From contig NC_068575.1 in NCBI RefSeq assembly GCF_025698545.1, positions 46,199,980 to 46,263,979 on the forward strand: a DNA stretch of 64,000 nucleotides, given 5' to 3'. The notes beneath the pieces are model-generated. The model was not told the DNA's origin. It worked only from the letters and a program-made list of their open reading frames with translations, and did not search any database. Positions 46,436 through 59,084 of the stretch are shown here, in pieces; positions within the stretch are counted from its first letter, which is position 1; each line of letters opens with the position of its first letter. Origin of the DNA: Gossypium raimondii. Its lineage: Eukaryota > Streptophyta > Magnoliopsida > Malvales > Malvaceae. Position numbers and translations under genes: made by a program.

Positions 46436-48271
46436 ATGGCGAACCCCAACATTCTCCCATTCGGTCATAATGGTGGAAGATCTTTCAATAAAGTTTATCG
46501 CAGATCGGATGAATCCCTTGACTCGGACGACCCCATCATGGATGATAAGGGGATATAATTGATTGATGAGAATGCAACCAATGGTTCATGGATGGATATG
46601 TTATTGGGCAACTCTTTAGGATCGATGGAAACATAACAAGAATAAGACTTTGAGTTAGTTGATGGGGACGCTAAGAATGAGGTCATTCATGGTATTCCGA
46701 ATATTTCCTTCTCGGATCGGGTACATAGTTTCATTGCCAAGTGCATGGCGTGGATGGTGATTGTGAAATTGCTTGGGAGGAGACTGTCGTTCCTATCTAT
46801 GTCGAATAGGTTATAGATACTACGGAAGACAAATCCTTGATTTAGAGAACGATTATTTCTCAGTGAAGTTCCAAGACAAAAATGATTATCTTTACGCCTT
46901 GTTTGGACACCCTTGGACGATCCTTCGTCATTATCTCAATGTGAGGCCATGGACACCTTCTTTCTCGACTGATCAAGCTTTGCCTCATATCCTTTTAGTT
47001 TGGATTCAACTACTGGGATTACCTAAAGGAATGTACGCCAAAAGTTTGTGAAGGTTCATTGGCGATGCTATTGGACCGGTGGCTAAAATTGACCGGAACA
47101 CTGAGAACAATTCAAGAGGTCAATTTGCGAGGCTTGTGGTGTATGTAGAATTGGGGAAACTGCTAGTTTTAAAAGTTAAAATAGATGGTAGATGTAATAG
47201 CCCGTTTCTGAGTTTGATCGGAACAGTAGTTTCAGGACCACTTAACCAAGTCAAAATATTTATTTTATTATTTTAATAAGTTTTATAGCATGAAAAAATT
47301 ATTGTGTGAAAATTTCGTAAAGAAATTTTACCGATTAAATGGTTAATTCGATAAAAAAGACTAAATCTCATAACGCGTAAAATATGAGTTCTATTAGTAG
47401 TAAAATGGGTTAAATGATTATGGAATTAATTATATGAGTCCTTGCATGGTAAATATACCATTAGTTGCATGGGTGTACAAATATGGGCTTAGTGGAAATT
47501 ATTTTTATGGTTTATAATAAAGGTAAATTTGGTAAAATGGTTATTAATATTAGAATTAAGGTAAAAACAAAACAAAATTTGGAGTGTTCATCTTCACTCC
47601 ACCGATTTTGAAGCTTAGAAAGCTAAAGTTAGGGCTTTTACATTCGGCCAAGCTTAGATCCTCAATTAAGGTACGGTTTTTATTCCGTTTTTAATAATTT
47701 CTACGTTTTTGAGCTTGTTGCAGCTCAATCTAGCTAGCCCATACTTTATTTTTTAAAATTATTGATGATTTTTGAGTTAAGCCATTGTTGAATGCTTGGT
47801 TGTTTGGATGTTTAATGGTAGAATATTGATGGTTATTAATAGATATACAAGTTTTATAAAGTGATTTTTGACAAAAATGTAAAAAAAAAGGGATTAATTT
47901 GTAAAAGATAGAAATATGGTGGTTAGAAATGTGAATAAAATGAAAATATGGGCTGCTATGAGGTTAAGTGAAATTCGGCTATAATGGGTTTTGGTTTAAT
48001 TGTGTAAAATTGCCATTTTGTGTGAAAAGGACTAAATTGTATAGGAGTTAAAAGTATAGGAGCAAATGTGTAATTTGCCAAATATTTGTGAATTGGGTTA
48101 AATTGAATTGAATAATTACCGAAAATATTGAATTGATACTATATAGATCAAGATAAGCAAATATTGGAACTTGATCGGGGGAAACAAAAGTTAGACGGGT
48201 AGACGAAAGTATCCGAGCAAAAAAAAGGTAAGTCCGTATAGCTAGAATCAAACTATTAAACAATTGTAATA

Positions 48272-48740
48272 GTAATTAAATGTATGTGTTTAATTGAATT
48301 GATTATTTGTATATAATTTGAGAAAGTATGTGAATTGAGTAATTAAATGTATGTATTTAATTGAATTGATTATATGTATATGATTTGAGAAAGTACGCGA
48401 ATTGAGTAATTAAATGTATGTATTTAATTGAATTGATTATATGTATGTGATTTGAGAAAGTATGTGAATTGAGTAATTAAATGTATGTATTTAATTGAAT
48501 GGATTATATGTATATGATTTGAGAAAGTATGCGAATTGAGTATTTAAATGTATGTATTAATTAAATCGATTATATATATGTGATTTGAGAAAGTATTCAA
48601 TTGAGTATTTAAATGTATGTATTTAATTAAATCGATTATATGTATATGATTTGAGAAGGTATGCAAATTGAGTATTTAAATGTATGTATTTAATTGAATA
48701 GATTATATATATGTGATTTGAGAAATTGAATTATTGATCA
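48272..48740. repeat. Minisatellite, about 7 copies of a 67-bp unit
   Basis: Each unit contains TTAAATGTATGTATTTAATT, then a GATTATATGTATATGATTTG-type run and GAGAAAGTATG. Copies differ by a few bases and the last two drift most. It lies inside the LTR-like insertion. Confidence 0.9.
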
Positions 48741-48864
48741 TTGAATACTTAAATGATGAATTTGAATAGTTACCGAGTCTCGTTTGGACCGTAGGAAGTT
48801 GTTAGATACAAGTGACATGTCACTAGGGTTACCGATTTGGTCGAGCTCCTACATTTGTTGAAGA

Positions 48865-48990
48865 CTCACCATAGCTCGTATGGGCTTACCGATATTTCAG
48901 CTCGTATGGGCTTACTGTTCAGCTCATTAGAGCTTACTGTTTCAGCTCAATAGAGCCTACTGTTTATCAGCTCAGGAGTTTATCGTTCAT
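48865..48990. repeat. Short-period repeat with CAGCTCxxxxGGGCTTACTG units
   Basis: Four to five degenerate units of about 22-26 bp, such as TTCAGCTCGTATGGGCTTAC and TTCAGCTCATTAGAGCTTAC. It lies in the same LTR-like insertion. Confidence 0.75.
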
Positions 48991-50961
48991 GGCTCGAAAG
49001 AGCGGAAAGGATAATGGATTGACAGATTACCGAATAAATGCACTTAGTTTGTATCACCCGAGTATCTATCAATATTTTACAAAGTTCAACGGGCATAATT
49101 ACTGTTAATGGTCATATAAATAAGATATGTGTTTATATGGATGAATTATTATTTATACGGATAAACTACTGGTTATATGAATGAATTACAGTTTATATAA
49201 ATAGAAATGAATTGTTATAATGTTATGTGAATTACATGGTATGGATGATTTTATATGCTTATGCATTTGGCAAGAAAAAAAATTTGGTTGGATTGTACTG
49301 AAATGGTAATATAAGTTATAATGACGTACGAACGAATGTCATATATGTGAACAGGCTTTATGGACAAATGAGTTGGTTTTAATTGCTTTAATGATTTATG
49401 TTAAATTGAAAATTTTAATTTTACATTATATGGGCTTACTAAGCTTAATGCTTACTTTGTTCTTTTCTTATGTCCTATAGATTTCAAAAGCTAGCTCGAT
49501 TTTGGACGAGGTCAGAGATTTGCTATCACACTATCCAGACGATATTCGGTACTTTTGGATCTTATTTAAATAATGTAAATATGGCATGTATAAGCTAGTT
49601 TATGGATTGAATTATATGGTCACTTATGTTGGTATAAATTTTGGGGTTTGATCAAGTTATATGATATGGCTTGAGTTGGAAATGTTTGGTTTGGTATGTG
49701 TTACTTGTGAATTTGGTAAGATTTTGATATGGTTTAACAAGGTTTTTGGTATGCTTTATAATGTATTGAAATGAGATATGAACTTGTGTTTGGATATGAA
49801 ATTATTATATGAAATTGACATTGAATTTGGTATGTTTGAGATGATATTTAGTAAATATTTAATGTTTTACTGTTCCGAATTGAAATAAAGGTCCTGTAAT
49901 GCCCCTTACCTATTCCGGCGATGGCTACAGGATAGGGGTATTATAGTAGAACACAACGGGTAGAGTACGAATCCTTACCTCTGGTATGTTTTAAAGGTGG
50001 ACAGTGGGGGCATACTCGTGAAAATTGTTCTTATAAACAGGAACATGAAAATACATCAGAGATGGAGAAAAGTCAGAAATCTGAGCAAACATCAGGTTAC
50101 AGAGGCATGTAGAAATGGAAGATTTTGGTCCTTGGATGATTGTTAAGCAAAGGCAAATGAGGAAAAATCGTCTATTAGAACGGCGGAATAGAGGTAGTGA
50201 TGGTGGCGCTACCGATGGTTCAAGATTTGATGTCTTAAGCGACAATCATGGCGAGGATTCTGGGATTTTAGAGATAGAGATGATAATGGATTTGGTAAGG
50301 GTGCAAACTGTGGAACTACAATCACAACAAAATTTATTAGGATGGTGGAGGCTATTAATAAACCTAGAATTAGTAGAAATGGGACGTTGAAATCTAAAGG
50401 GAGGGGATTCTCTTAGAAAAAAGGTCGAAAGCTATAGTTAATAAACCCAAGCCGACTAATAAGGTGGGGGCATCTACATCGAGCCCATAAGGAAATCCCT
50501 TTGATGATGGGTCTAAAATGGGCACAATTATTTTGGATGATTCTTTGTTTCCCATACAATTCTAAGTTATTAGCCCAAATCTAAATAATAAGAAAAATAT
50601 GGTTGTTAAACTAGGAAACAAAACGAGGACTCTAAACATAAGTGAGGCAGGTGGCTGTGAACCAACAATTGATTTGAATCAGGGTGTGGAAATTGCCATA
50701 AATCAACAGATATGAGAAGTTACAGGAGATAGATTGGGTGGAAATTCGAGGCAAGATTCGTCAAAGTTCATGGGAGACGACCCTTCATCGATGTCGATAA
50801 CTCTTGTTATGGAAACCATTCTCCATGGACTGAACAAGGAGGTTGAGAACGATATCTCTATGTCAGGTGAATCAAATTTGGCGATTGAAGTGGCGAATGG
50901 TTCTATAATGGATGTCGAAGCTGCCTAATAGTTGGATTTCTGTTCGTATCTGATCTTTTTT

Positions 50962-53900
50962 TATGGTTACGGATTTGAATCTAATGTTTTGGAATTGTCA
51001 AGGGTGTGGGCATCCACGATTTCATAGTTTTTTTTAAAGGAATATAGAAGAGAGTTTTGTCCTGATTTTGTTGCTTTGTTTAAAACTAGAATCAGCGAAG
51101 GTAAGGCAGATTTGGCTATCTCTAAGCTGGGTTTTGATAACTCATCTTGTGTTGAAGTGAATGGATTCTCGGGTGGCATTTGGATTTTTATGGTAGGATG
51201 ATGTTAGTATGGGAGTTCTTAAAGTTCATAACCAATTTATTCATATGCGTATTAAGAATTAGGGTATTCAGTTACTGTTCCTTTACTCCGTTGTCTATGC
51301 TAGCCCAAAACATGTTCAAATGGTACAATTATGGAATTTACTAAGTCAATTTGTGGAATGGGTGAAAAAACCTTGGTTACTGATAGGGGATTTTAACACA
51401 ATTATGTATAGTGAGAAACAAAAAAAGGGTTCTAAATTTTAACAAGAAAGGTTGTAATCGATTTTGTTTACTCGTTTTCGAGAATGGGTTGCATAATATG
51501 GGTTTTAAAGGTCTGTGTCTTACTTGGAACAAGGGGACTCTTTATCAAAGACTTGACTGAGGACTTTGTAATGATCTTTGGCTTTCTTTTTGCACCTGGT
51601 TCAACTGTGAGACATCTTCATAAACTAAAATCTGACCACCACTAGATTCTTATTACGACCAATAAGGTGATTGCGGAGAGAGTTGTACAACCCTTTCATT
51701 TTCTTACTAGTTGGTTGATGCATCCAGAATTTAAGGACGGGGTCAAGGAATTATGGCGAATGAATGACGAGGTTGTTGGTAATTTTAAGTCTTTCACTCA
51801 GTCGATATAAGCATGGAACAAATTGGTGTTTGGAAATATTTTCTCATAAAAGAATCGTGCTACATGAGAATTGAAGAAAACCCAATGTACATTGAAGAGA
51901 AGGAGTACAATGAGACTTAGGGAACGTGAAGCAGTAGTTTGTTTGGAAATAAAAAATATCATGAATCAAGAATAATTGTGATGCTTCCAAAAGTTTAGGA
52001 GTGAATGGCTTTTAAATGGTGATAGGAAAACAAATTTTTTTTCTTAGTTTGACTTTGAAGCAGCGGAATCAGAATAGAATTGAGGCATTGAATATTGATG
52101 ATATCGGATGGTGCTATGACGAGGAGACATTGAAGAATCATGCAGTTGGATTTTTTAAAAGTCTATACTCTGTGGAGAAGTATGTGATTGGAAATTCCCT
52201 GTTAGGGGACGGTTTCCATAAATTACACATTTGTTTATCCAAATTATTGAGTCCGAGGTTTCAATGAAGGAACTTACAACTTTATGTATAGTATGGCGCC
52301 TTTTCAAGCGCCAGGAACAGATGGGTTTTATGCGAAATTCTTTCAAGCAAATTGGGACATAGTTGGAAGTAGTATGTACAGGATGGTACGTGATTTCTTT
52401 TGTTAGAACGTCGGTATTCCTATGGCGCAGCAAAAATTAATAAAAATATAATTTCGACGATCCAACCCGTGGATCCATGTGTGAGGAATGAATCGGGATG
52501 AAATAATGGTTTTGAAATTACCGAAACTTCAATTTGAGTAGACAGCAACGCCTTGGTAACAAGAATTTTGATCTACTTTCGAACCAAGTCGCAACCTTTT
52601 TATGATTCCGACCTCTACGTAATCCACCCAGTTTGAGAATGAACGGAAGAAATCTCCAAAACTGTTTTTGGAGAATTCTTTGCTTGACGGCTGCTAGACC
52701 TCACAAGTAAAGTTTTTAAGGTTTTATTATCTACACAAAAAAAAACTCTATATCTCACCCTTTTATAATTGGTATATATATAATAACTTTAACCGAAAAT
52801 TATAACTATATTAATTATAACAAGGATTTCGGTAAACTATATTTATTTAAATTTATATACGAACCAGATTCATATATTAATAGAACTATGTTCTCATTAT
52901 GTGTACAATATCCTTGTACATATAATATGTTCGATATTCGATTGCTCAAGTGACAACCAAACACAATACCAACTATGTTTTATTCCGTTCATTTCAACCA
53001 TAGGGTGTGACCCTGTAGGTTCTTGTAACGTTAGCAGTAATACTAGAACGATTCTAATGTTACAAACAATGTGTGGCATCTAGCAATGCATCATTGCTAC
53101 CTAAGTTACAAGAAGTCATGATTCGACATAACCTTTTTGTGATTAACCTTTCATGCATTAATCCTTAAGTCCTTTATCTCTGGAATGGACACAAGTCATA
53201 GAATAGTCACACTTGCATAGTCCATCCCATGTTCCTTGATGTCTTGAGTAGACTATGATATACAAATAAGTATGACATCTCATATCAACTTATTTGAGCA
53301 TGGCCATGCATTTCTAATCTCACTCAATCAAGTAGCCTAAGATATTACCCCCATTATGTAGGAGTGACTTATCCTATATTGATAAACCATATCCCTCTAC
53401 ATAGGTTGTGGTATATACAACATCCGCCTTTATAGAACAACCAGTTATAGTGTACGTTTGACTATGTTAAATTGTACAACTTACGATGTTGGGAGAATGA
53501 TTATCTCAAGTTTGAGGATCATATACATATTAATCACTATGAGTAATATTGTGACAATTACATAATAATCCAATAAACATACTCATAGCCGGTCAGTCTA
53601 ATAAGTTGTTCTCTATCACACATATTCATGCATTGATTTTGACACTCCATACCAATGACAACTCTTTATCATCAATCAATTACATGTTAGTCTTAATGCA
53701 TTATTGTTGTCCTAGTCAACAATAATACTTGACTAAGGATCTTTTAAGAATAATCATATTATTCTCAGGACATTATTATAAAATATTTTATTTATATACA
53801 CAGAAAAGAAACTGAAATAATAATGGCAACGCCTTATATTAATAAACATGGTAAATCAAGTATGTTATTACAACCATCTTATGATTGATCTTTGGGCATA

Positions 53901-56560
53901 CTCTTACATCTTTTTGGGGCAGCAATTTGATCCCAATATTAATCGTACTCTCTTGCTACTTACACTAAAGAAATTTGATGCAGAGTCCATCCAACAATTC
54001 AGACCAATCAACTTATGCAATGTCTTGTACAAGGTGATTACAAAAACAATCGTCATCTGTCTTCAATAAGTATACAAACTCTAGTAAAGCAAATTCAATC
54101 AAGCTTCATATTTTCATGTAATATTTTCGATAATATTATTATCGCACAGAAAGCAATTCATACTATGAAAACCACTAAGAGTAAAAAGGGATGGTTGGCG
54201 GTTAAAGTGGATTTAGAGAAAACGTATGATAGAGTTTGATGGGATTTCTTAGAAGACACATTGCAAGATACATGTCTACCTATTACTCCTATTCATACAA
54301 TAATACACTGCGTAACTTCTTCATCCATGCTGTTACTTTAGAATGGAACACTCACTGATAGTTTCAAACCGACAAGAGGGATTAGACAAGGGGACCCATT
54401 ATCATCGTATCTCTTTGTTTTGGGAATAGAGCCCCTTGATTACTTGATTGAAGTTGAGTTGAGGATGAGAGTTGGGAGCCTTTGTTTCTATCACGCCTAG
54501 GGTCTGGCATATCACACTTATTCTTTATTAATGACCTCATCCTTTTTTTTTGTAAAGCTAATAAGAAAAATGCATGTGGAATGTCTTCAACATGTCTTCA
54601 ACTCCTTTTGTCATTTCTCTAGACATTGTGTGAACCGTAAAAAAACTTAAGTATTGTTCTTGAATAATGTTTCAGATGATGTCTCCGTTATGCTTTGCAA
54701 CATTCTTAGTTTCACAAAAATAAATGATCTAGGGAACTATTTAAAGGTTCCCTTGTTTCACAATTGTGTTGGGGTTGGAACTTTTCTTTTTATTTTGGAT
54801 AAGGTTTGTAATAGACTTAATGGTTGGGAGGCAAGAAAGCTTTCACTCGCGGGTCGTCTTACGTTGGTTAAATCGGTGCTACTCACTATTCCAAATTATT
54901 TCATGACAATGGCCAAAATATCTATATTAGTGTATAATGAAATCGAGAAATTAGCTCGCGATTTTCTGTAGGGTTCAATTCAGTTTGGTAGAAAACCATC
55001 TTTAGTTAATTGGGAAACTTGTTGCAAATCCTAAACAAATGGTGGTTTGGGTATTCGAAGATTGCAATACCAGAATAAACTATTCCTTATGAAGTTGGGT
55101 AATTAGCTATTGGTTAACACGGAAAAATTATGAGTTCAGATATTGAGAAACAAATGCAAAGTCTATGGTTTGTTTCCGGATGTGATACACTGGAGTAATT
55201 GTTCGTATATTTGGCGCTCTGTAGCTAATATATGGGATAAGGTTAAGAATGAAATTTTCTAGGCAGTGGGTAATGGCAACTTGATTAATTTTTAGAATGA
55301 CGTTTGGCTCAAAGAAGTGGGCATCATTCGAAATCACTACATGGACCTTGTAGCCATTTAAGATTCCATTCATGTTTGTGATGTCATGGTAGAAGGGATA
55401 TGAAACGTTCAATGGCTTGTTTCGGTTCTCTCGAAAGAGATAATAGAGTGGCTATTGGTATATAATACTTCGTGGTTGGAAGTAGGGGATGACCACTTAT
55501 CATGGAGATAACTATCCAGAGGAAAATTCTTTTTATCAGAATCATATAAAAATTTAAATAGTATAAGTGACCCAGTTGGAATGACAAACGATGAATTCAC
55601 ATAGAGAATTTAGGCACCACAAATGGTTTAAATATTCCTTTGGTTATTACCCAAAGACCAACTATTGACGAATGAAGAACAAACCAGGCGAGATATGTCC
55701 CATTTTCCTTACTTTGATTTATGTGGATTGGATGTTGACTTAAGTTTACATGCTGTTAGGGATTGTGGTCTCTCGAGATTGTGGTCCCTCGAGATTGGTT
55801 TGGAAATCTGTTGTACCTAGAAGCAAATGGGATGTCTTTTTTTAGCTTACCGATTGAGCAATGGATTATTTGGAATATTGTTAATAAATATAGTATTGGT
55901 TCCTAATATGGTGAGTGTCCCACTTTATTCTCTATCACGACTTGGTTTCTATGGAAGAGTTGAAATGATTTTATTTTCAATCAAATGAGTCATAACAACC
56001 ATTCAATCGTATCTTCTGTTAGAACTTGGACGAGGTCTATTTTTATTAAAAAGGTGGCTGGAAATTGGGCATGTAATTCCATGACAAAGGGTCATTGGCA
56101 ATTCCCATCTGAAGGATGGGTGAAAGTAAACATTGATGGTTCAGTGTCAACTTTTAAACCAAGAGCAGCCATAGGTGGAGTGGCAAGAGGGTTGGATGGT
56201 AGCTAGATAGGGGGTTTTGAAATGGTGGTGGGTTTATCGAATATCTTTCAGATTGAAGCCCGAGCACTACTTGAAGGCTTAGAGTTTGCTTGGGGGAAGG
56301 GGTACCATAGAGTGGAGATTGAGAGTGATAATTCAATATTGGTAACCATTATTCAGAATGGTCAAGCAACCAATAAGAACTACAGTGAAGTTAAACTCAT
56401 TCAAGATTGGTGCCTTAAGAGTTGGGAAGTGAAGTTTTGACGGATACTGAAAGAGAGTGATAGGGTGGCAAATTGTCTCAGAAAAAATACCAGAAGCGAA
56501 ATGGAGTAATTGATTATTCATAAAGAACCATCGATGAGTGTGAGGAGTTTATTAAACAAT
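50962..56560 (+). pseudogene. LINE ORF2: endonuclease, reverse transcriptase, RNase H; interrupted
   Basis: It starts NLMFWNCQGCGHPRFHSF (endonuclease), with FSGGIWIF near 51165 and LIGDFNTIM near 51380. Reverse transcriptase parts are APGTDGFYAKFFQANWD (about 52300) and, after the 1.5-kb insertion, FRPINLCNVLYKVITK (about 54000), VKVDLEKTYDRV (about 54205) and [13 protein letters not shown] (about 54380). The FADD active-site motif is degraded. NGGLGIRRLQYQNK (about 55040) opens the zf-RVT region. RNase H (about 56110-56440) keeps VNIDGS, IEARALLEGLEFAW and VEIESDN, supplying the D-E-D triad. Many stops and shifts are present. Confidence 0.85.
52401..53908 (-). mobile_element. Solo LTR-like insertion inside LINE reverse transcriptase (fossil)
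   Basis: 1508 bp, beginning TGTTAGAACG and ending CTCTTACA. It is flanked by the perfect 5-bp target duplication TCTTT (52396-52400 and 53909-53913). The LINE reading frame runs on across the site once insertion and duplication are set aside. No coding region and no second repeat are visible, so a solo LTR is most likely. On the minus strand the start TGTAAGAGTATGCCC recalls long Copia LTRs. The strand and family are inference. Confidence 0.7.
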
Positions 56561-56665
56561 GATAACCATTGCGCTTCATATCCTTGGTTTGAAGTTGTCT
56601 AGTTTAATTTGATGTAATTTTAACTTAATGCTTTTCCTTTTTCACCAAATAATAATAAAGGCGTT

Positions 56666-58089
56666 TGCATTTTAAGAAGTAATTTTTTATTTTGTCATAA
56701 CATTTTCATGTTTGATTCATGAAAATGATATTATGTTAGTAATATTGCATTTCTAATAATGCAAAAATTAAATTAAATACAAGGGATAATAATATCACTT
56801 TATCCTAACTTCATTTTATGACATTTTACCTAGTTGTAATCATTTTATGAATTCTTTTATATGAATCATTTTTAAATTTATTATAATATGATGTTTTAAG
56901 TATCGGTTAGCATGTTAGCATGTTTTAAAATTGATATGAAATAATAAAATAAAAGAAATGGAGATTAATGTATTCAACTAATGGGTAAAGTTGATACTTA
57001 ATAACACCAGGCTTTTGTAACAAAAACCATACTTTCAAAGGAACTAAATTTATTTTTAAAATATAGTAAAATGCTCTCATAATTTATCAATTAAATAATA
57101 AAATAATTTATGTGCTAAATAATATCACATTCTTGAAATCTATGAATAAATAATTATGGGAAGTGTATAAAATCATGAATGTGAGAGTTCCCAGGTTTTT
57201 ATGTCTCCTAAACGACAGAATGGGTTTGACCACATTTTGTCTTAAGCAGTAATTGAAAATCCAAGGCACGTGACTCTACAAACTACTCAACAATTCACCT
57301 AATCTCTGCATTCAATTTCAAATAAGTCGGTCCATTTTTTAACTTTTTAACTTCAACTTCCAAACTATATTATACTAAATTTTAAATATAAATACATCTT
57401 ATTATGATACACTCGCGATATATTTATAAAAATTACGCATAAAATTTTAAATTTTACTATATAGGCATTTTATAAATTAAATATAAAAATAAGAAAATAT
57501 TTTTAATCATTTACAAATTAAGTTCGTGTTTGACATGATTTTACTATAAATATAGCCCCATGTCTTATTGAAGGATATGGTTTTAATAAAGGAAAGGTAA
57601 AAGAAGTTGGGCCACGGCCTCTATTTCATTTTGGGTTTCTGAAGTTCATTTTAAAAACTAAAATTTCTCTCTATATGTAATATAATATTTTTAATTTAGA
57701 GTGTGTTTGATAAACTAAAAACTTATATTGTAAAATCTTACTAAAATTAATCATAGGATATAATTGTTTTTCTTAGTTGATTTTATTTTTAAAAAATCAT
57801 TATTTCACAATTTTAATTTTATTAATATGGTATGATTTTTTTATTTTGAATAATTTTGGATAAAAATTAAAACATTCTAATTTAAATATTTTAATTTTAA
57901 TAAAATGGAAAAACATTTTACTTCATTAATAATATTTTAAAAACAAAACCAAACACTTTTAAAAAAATTCAATCACATTTATTATATTTTTCTAGATTTA
58001 CTCAAATATAAAAAGACTTAAATAGCCTCAAAAGAATATTGGTTCCTTTCTAAAAGGAATATACTTTTGGTAAAATCATAATTAAGATA
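56666..58089. other. AT-rich intergenic
   Basis: No gene, RNA or clear repeat seen. CACGTG occurs near 57268 without supporting context. Confidence 0.45.
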
Positions 58090-58480
58090 ATATCCGGTTA
58101 ATGAGTGACACCAACTCAGACAATCCCTTAATATCTACTAGATTATGGTAAACTCGTGATGTGAATGAACATATTTATGTAGCAAATTCATAAAAAAACA
58201 TATATATAAATCAAATGGGACTGTAGTTGAAAAGATAAAGTTAAGACGGTGAAGACCAAAATATTTTGAGCTCAAATATTATAATTCTCATAATGTGTAT
58301 ATATATATTTAGGTTTATTAAAATAAATATATATATATATATAAATACTCTCAAAATAATATTTTTATTTTGTAAAATGAATGATCTTTTGACAATTTCA
58401 TCTTGAATTAAGACCTAGTTGGTAGATGACACTAACTCGATCAAAACCTTATTATATAGTGTAAATACTATATATAAGGA
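58090..58480. repeat. Diverged copy of the 14459-15035 repeat family
   Basis: Phrases GAGTGACACCAACTCAG (58104) and GTTGGTAGATGACACTAACTC (58418, quoted in part) match the ends of the repeat at 14459-15035. AAATACTCTCAAAATAATAT (58345) matches its middle. Confidence 0.5.
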
Positions 58481-58870
58481 TTGAACTCAAGCTTAAAAAC
58501 ATTTATTCATATGCATTTTACCATTTTATTTATAGCCAATTGTTAATTAATTATCTATAAATATAAATTTAATATTACGTTTTTCATTCACTCACATCGT
58601 GAATGTAACAAAATTTAAAATAGTATAGATCTACATAAAATATGAATAAGCAGGAATGAATTCAAAAAATTGCTTTAGGAAACCAAAGATGAATCATAAA
58701 TTAAGGGCCAAAGTACAATTTTATCATTACTAATATGTAATTTTATAAGAACTTAAGGGTCTAAATGACAAATCTATCACATTTTCGGGGGCCAAGGCCA
58801 CTACCTATCCCCTTCGTCTTCGTTGTTGTGGATGAGAAACACAAGAGGTTGATACAATTACTTTTGTAGT

Positions 58871-58995
58871 GGTGAGGGTTATATAAGTTATTTACACTAT
58901 TATTTAAAGTTTGACTGAATTGGTATCACCTTGGTGAGGGTTATATAATTTATTTATACTATTATTTAAAATTTTGATTGAATTGGTATCACCTT
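58871..58995. repeat. Tandem duplication, two copies of about 62 bp
   Basis: GGTGAGGGTTATATAAGTTA...GAATTGGTATCACCTTGG is followed at once by a second copy with small changes (58933-58995). Non-coding. Confidence 0.8.
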
Positions 58996-59084
58996 TTACT
59001 CAATTAGGTTGTGAAATTATGAAACCTCAATATTTTATAAGTAAAAAATATAAATTGAAAGGATAAAAAAATGCTTAAGGGGTA

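Larger units (their letters stand above)
47193..49945. mobile_element. LTR-like insertion inside LINE ORF1, probably a solo LTR (fossil)
   Basis: 2753 bp, beginning TGTAATAGCCCG and ending GGGGTATTATA, with near-inverted ends. It is flanked by the perfect 5-bp target duplication GTAGA (47188-47192 and 49946-49950). LINE sequence continues directly on both sides. No protein-coding region is present. Inside are a minisatellite (48272-48740) and a second short-period repeat. A 5-bp duplication and TGTAA...TTA-type ends suit one long LTR of a Gypsy-like element. A non-autonomous element without a visible second LTR is the alternative. Age cannot be measured from one copy. Confidence 0.65.
46436..50930 (+). 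pseudogene. LINE ORF1 (DUF4283 and zinc knuckle), interrupted by an insertion
   Basis: It begins MANPNILPFGHNGGRSF. 46773-47048 holds the DUF4283 domain (YFSVKFQDKNDYLYALFG, HYLNVRPWTPSF, LLGLPKGMY). 47079-47192 continues (VYVELGKLLVLKVKIDGR). After the 2.75-kb insertion the frame resumes with RVEYESLPLVCFKGGQWGH, where the second cysteine of the zinc knuckle has become glycine. 50115 onward has FGPWMIVKQRQM. At least five stops or shifts are present. The same motifs occur in the LINE at 1870-2790, so both belong to one clade. Confidence 0.85.
46436..56665 (+). mobile_element. L1-type LINE, nearly full length, split by two LTR-type insertions
   Basis: ORF1 starts at ATG 46436 and ORF2 at about 50962; the element ends with AATAATAATAAAG near 56665. 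Removing the insertions at 47193-49945 and 52401-53908 with one target duplication each leaves about 6 kb, a normal plant L1 length. Parts in order: DUF4283, zinc knuckle, endonuclease, reverse transcriptase, zf-RVT-like region, RNase H. Every ORF is broken many times, so it is dead. I could not find its target duplication. Confidence 0.9.

Noticed and set aside
48272-48740. CRISPR-like array
   Set aside because: Units are head-to-tail copies without unique spacers, in a plant genome. It is a minisatellite.
47193-49945. Helitron or cut-and-paste transposon inside the LINE
   Set aside because: The perfect 5-bp target duplication and the lack of a 3' hairpin plus CTRR end argue for an LTR-type origin.
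52897-53083. Open frames on both strands of the same segment
   Set aside because: They lie inside the LTR-like insertion and are mirror-image chance frames.
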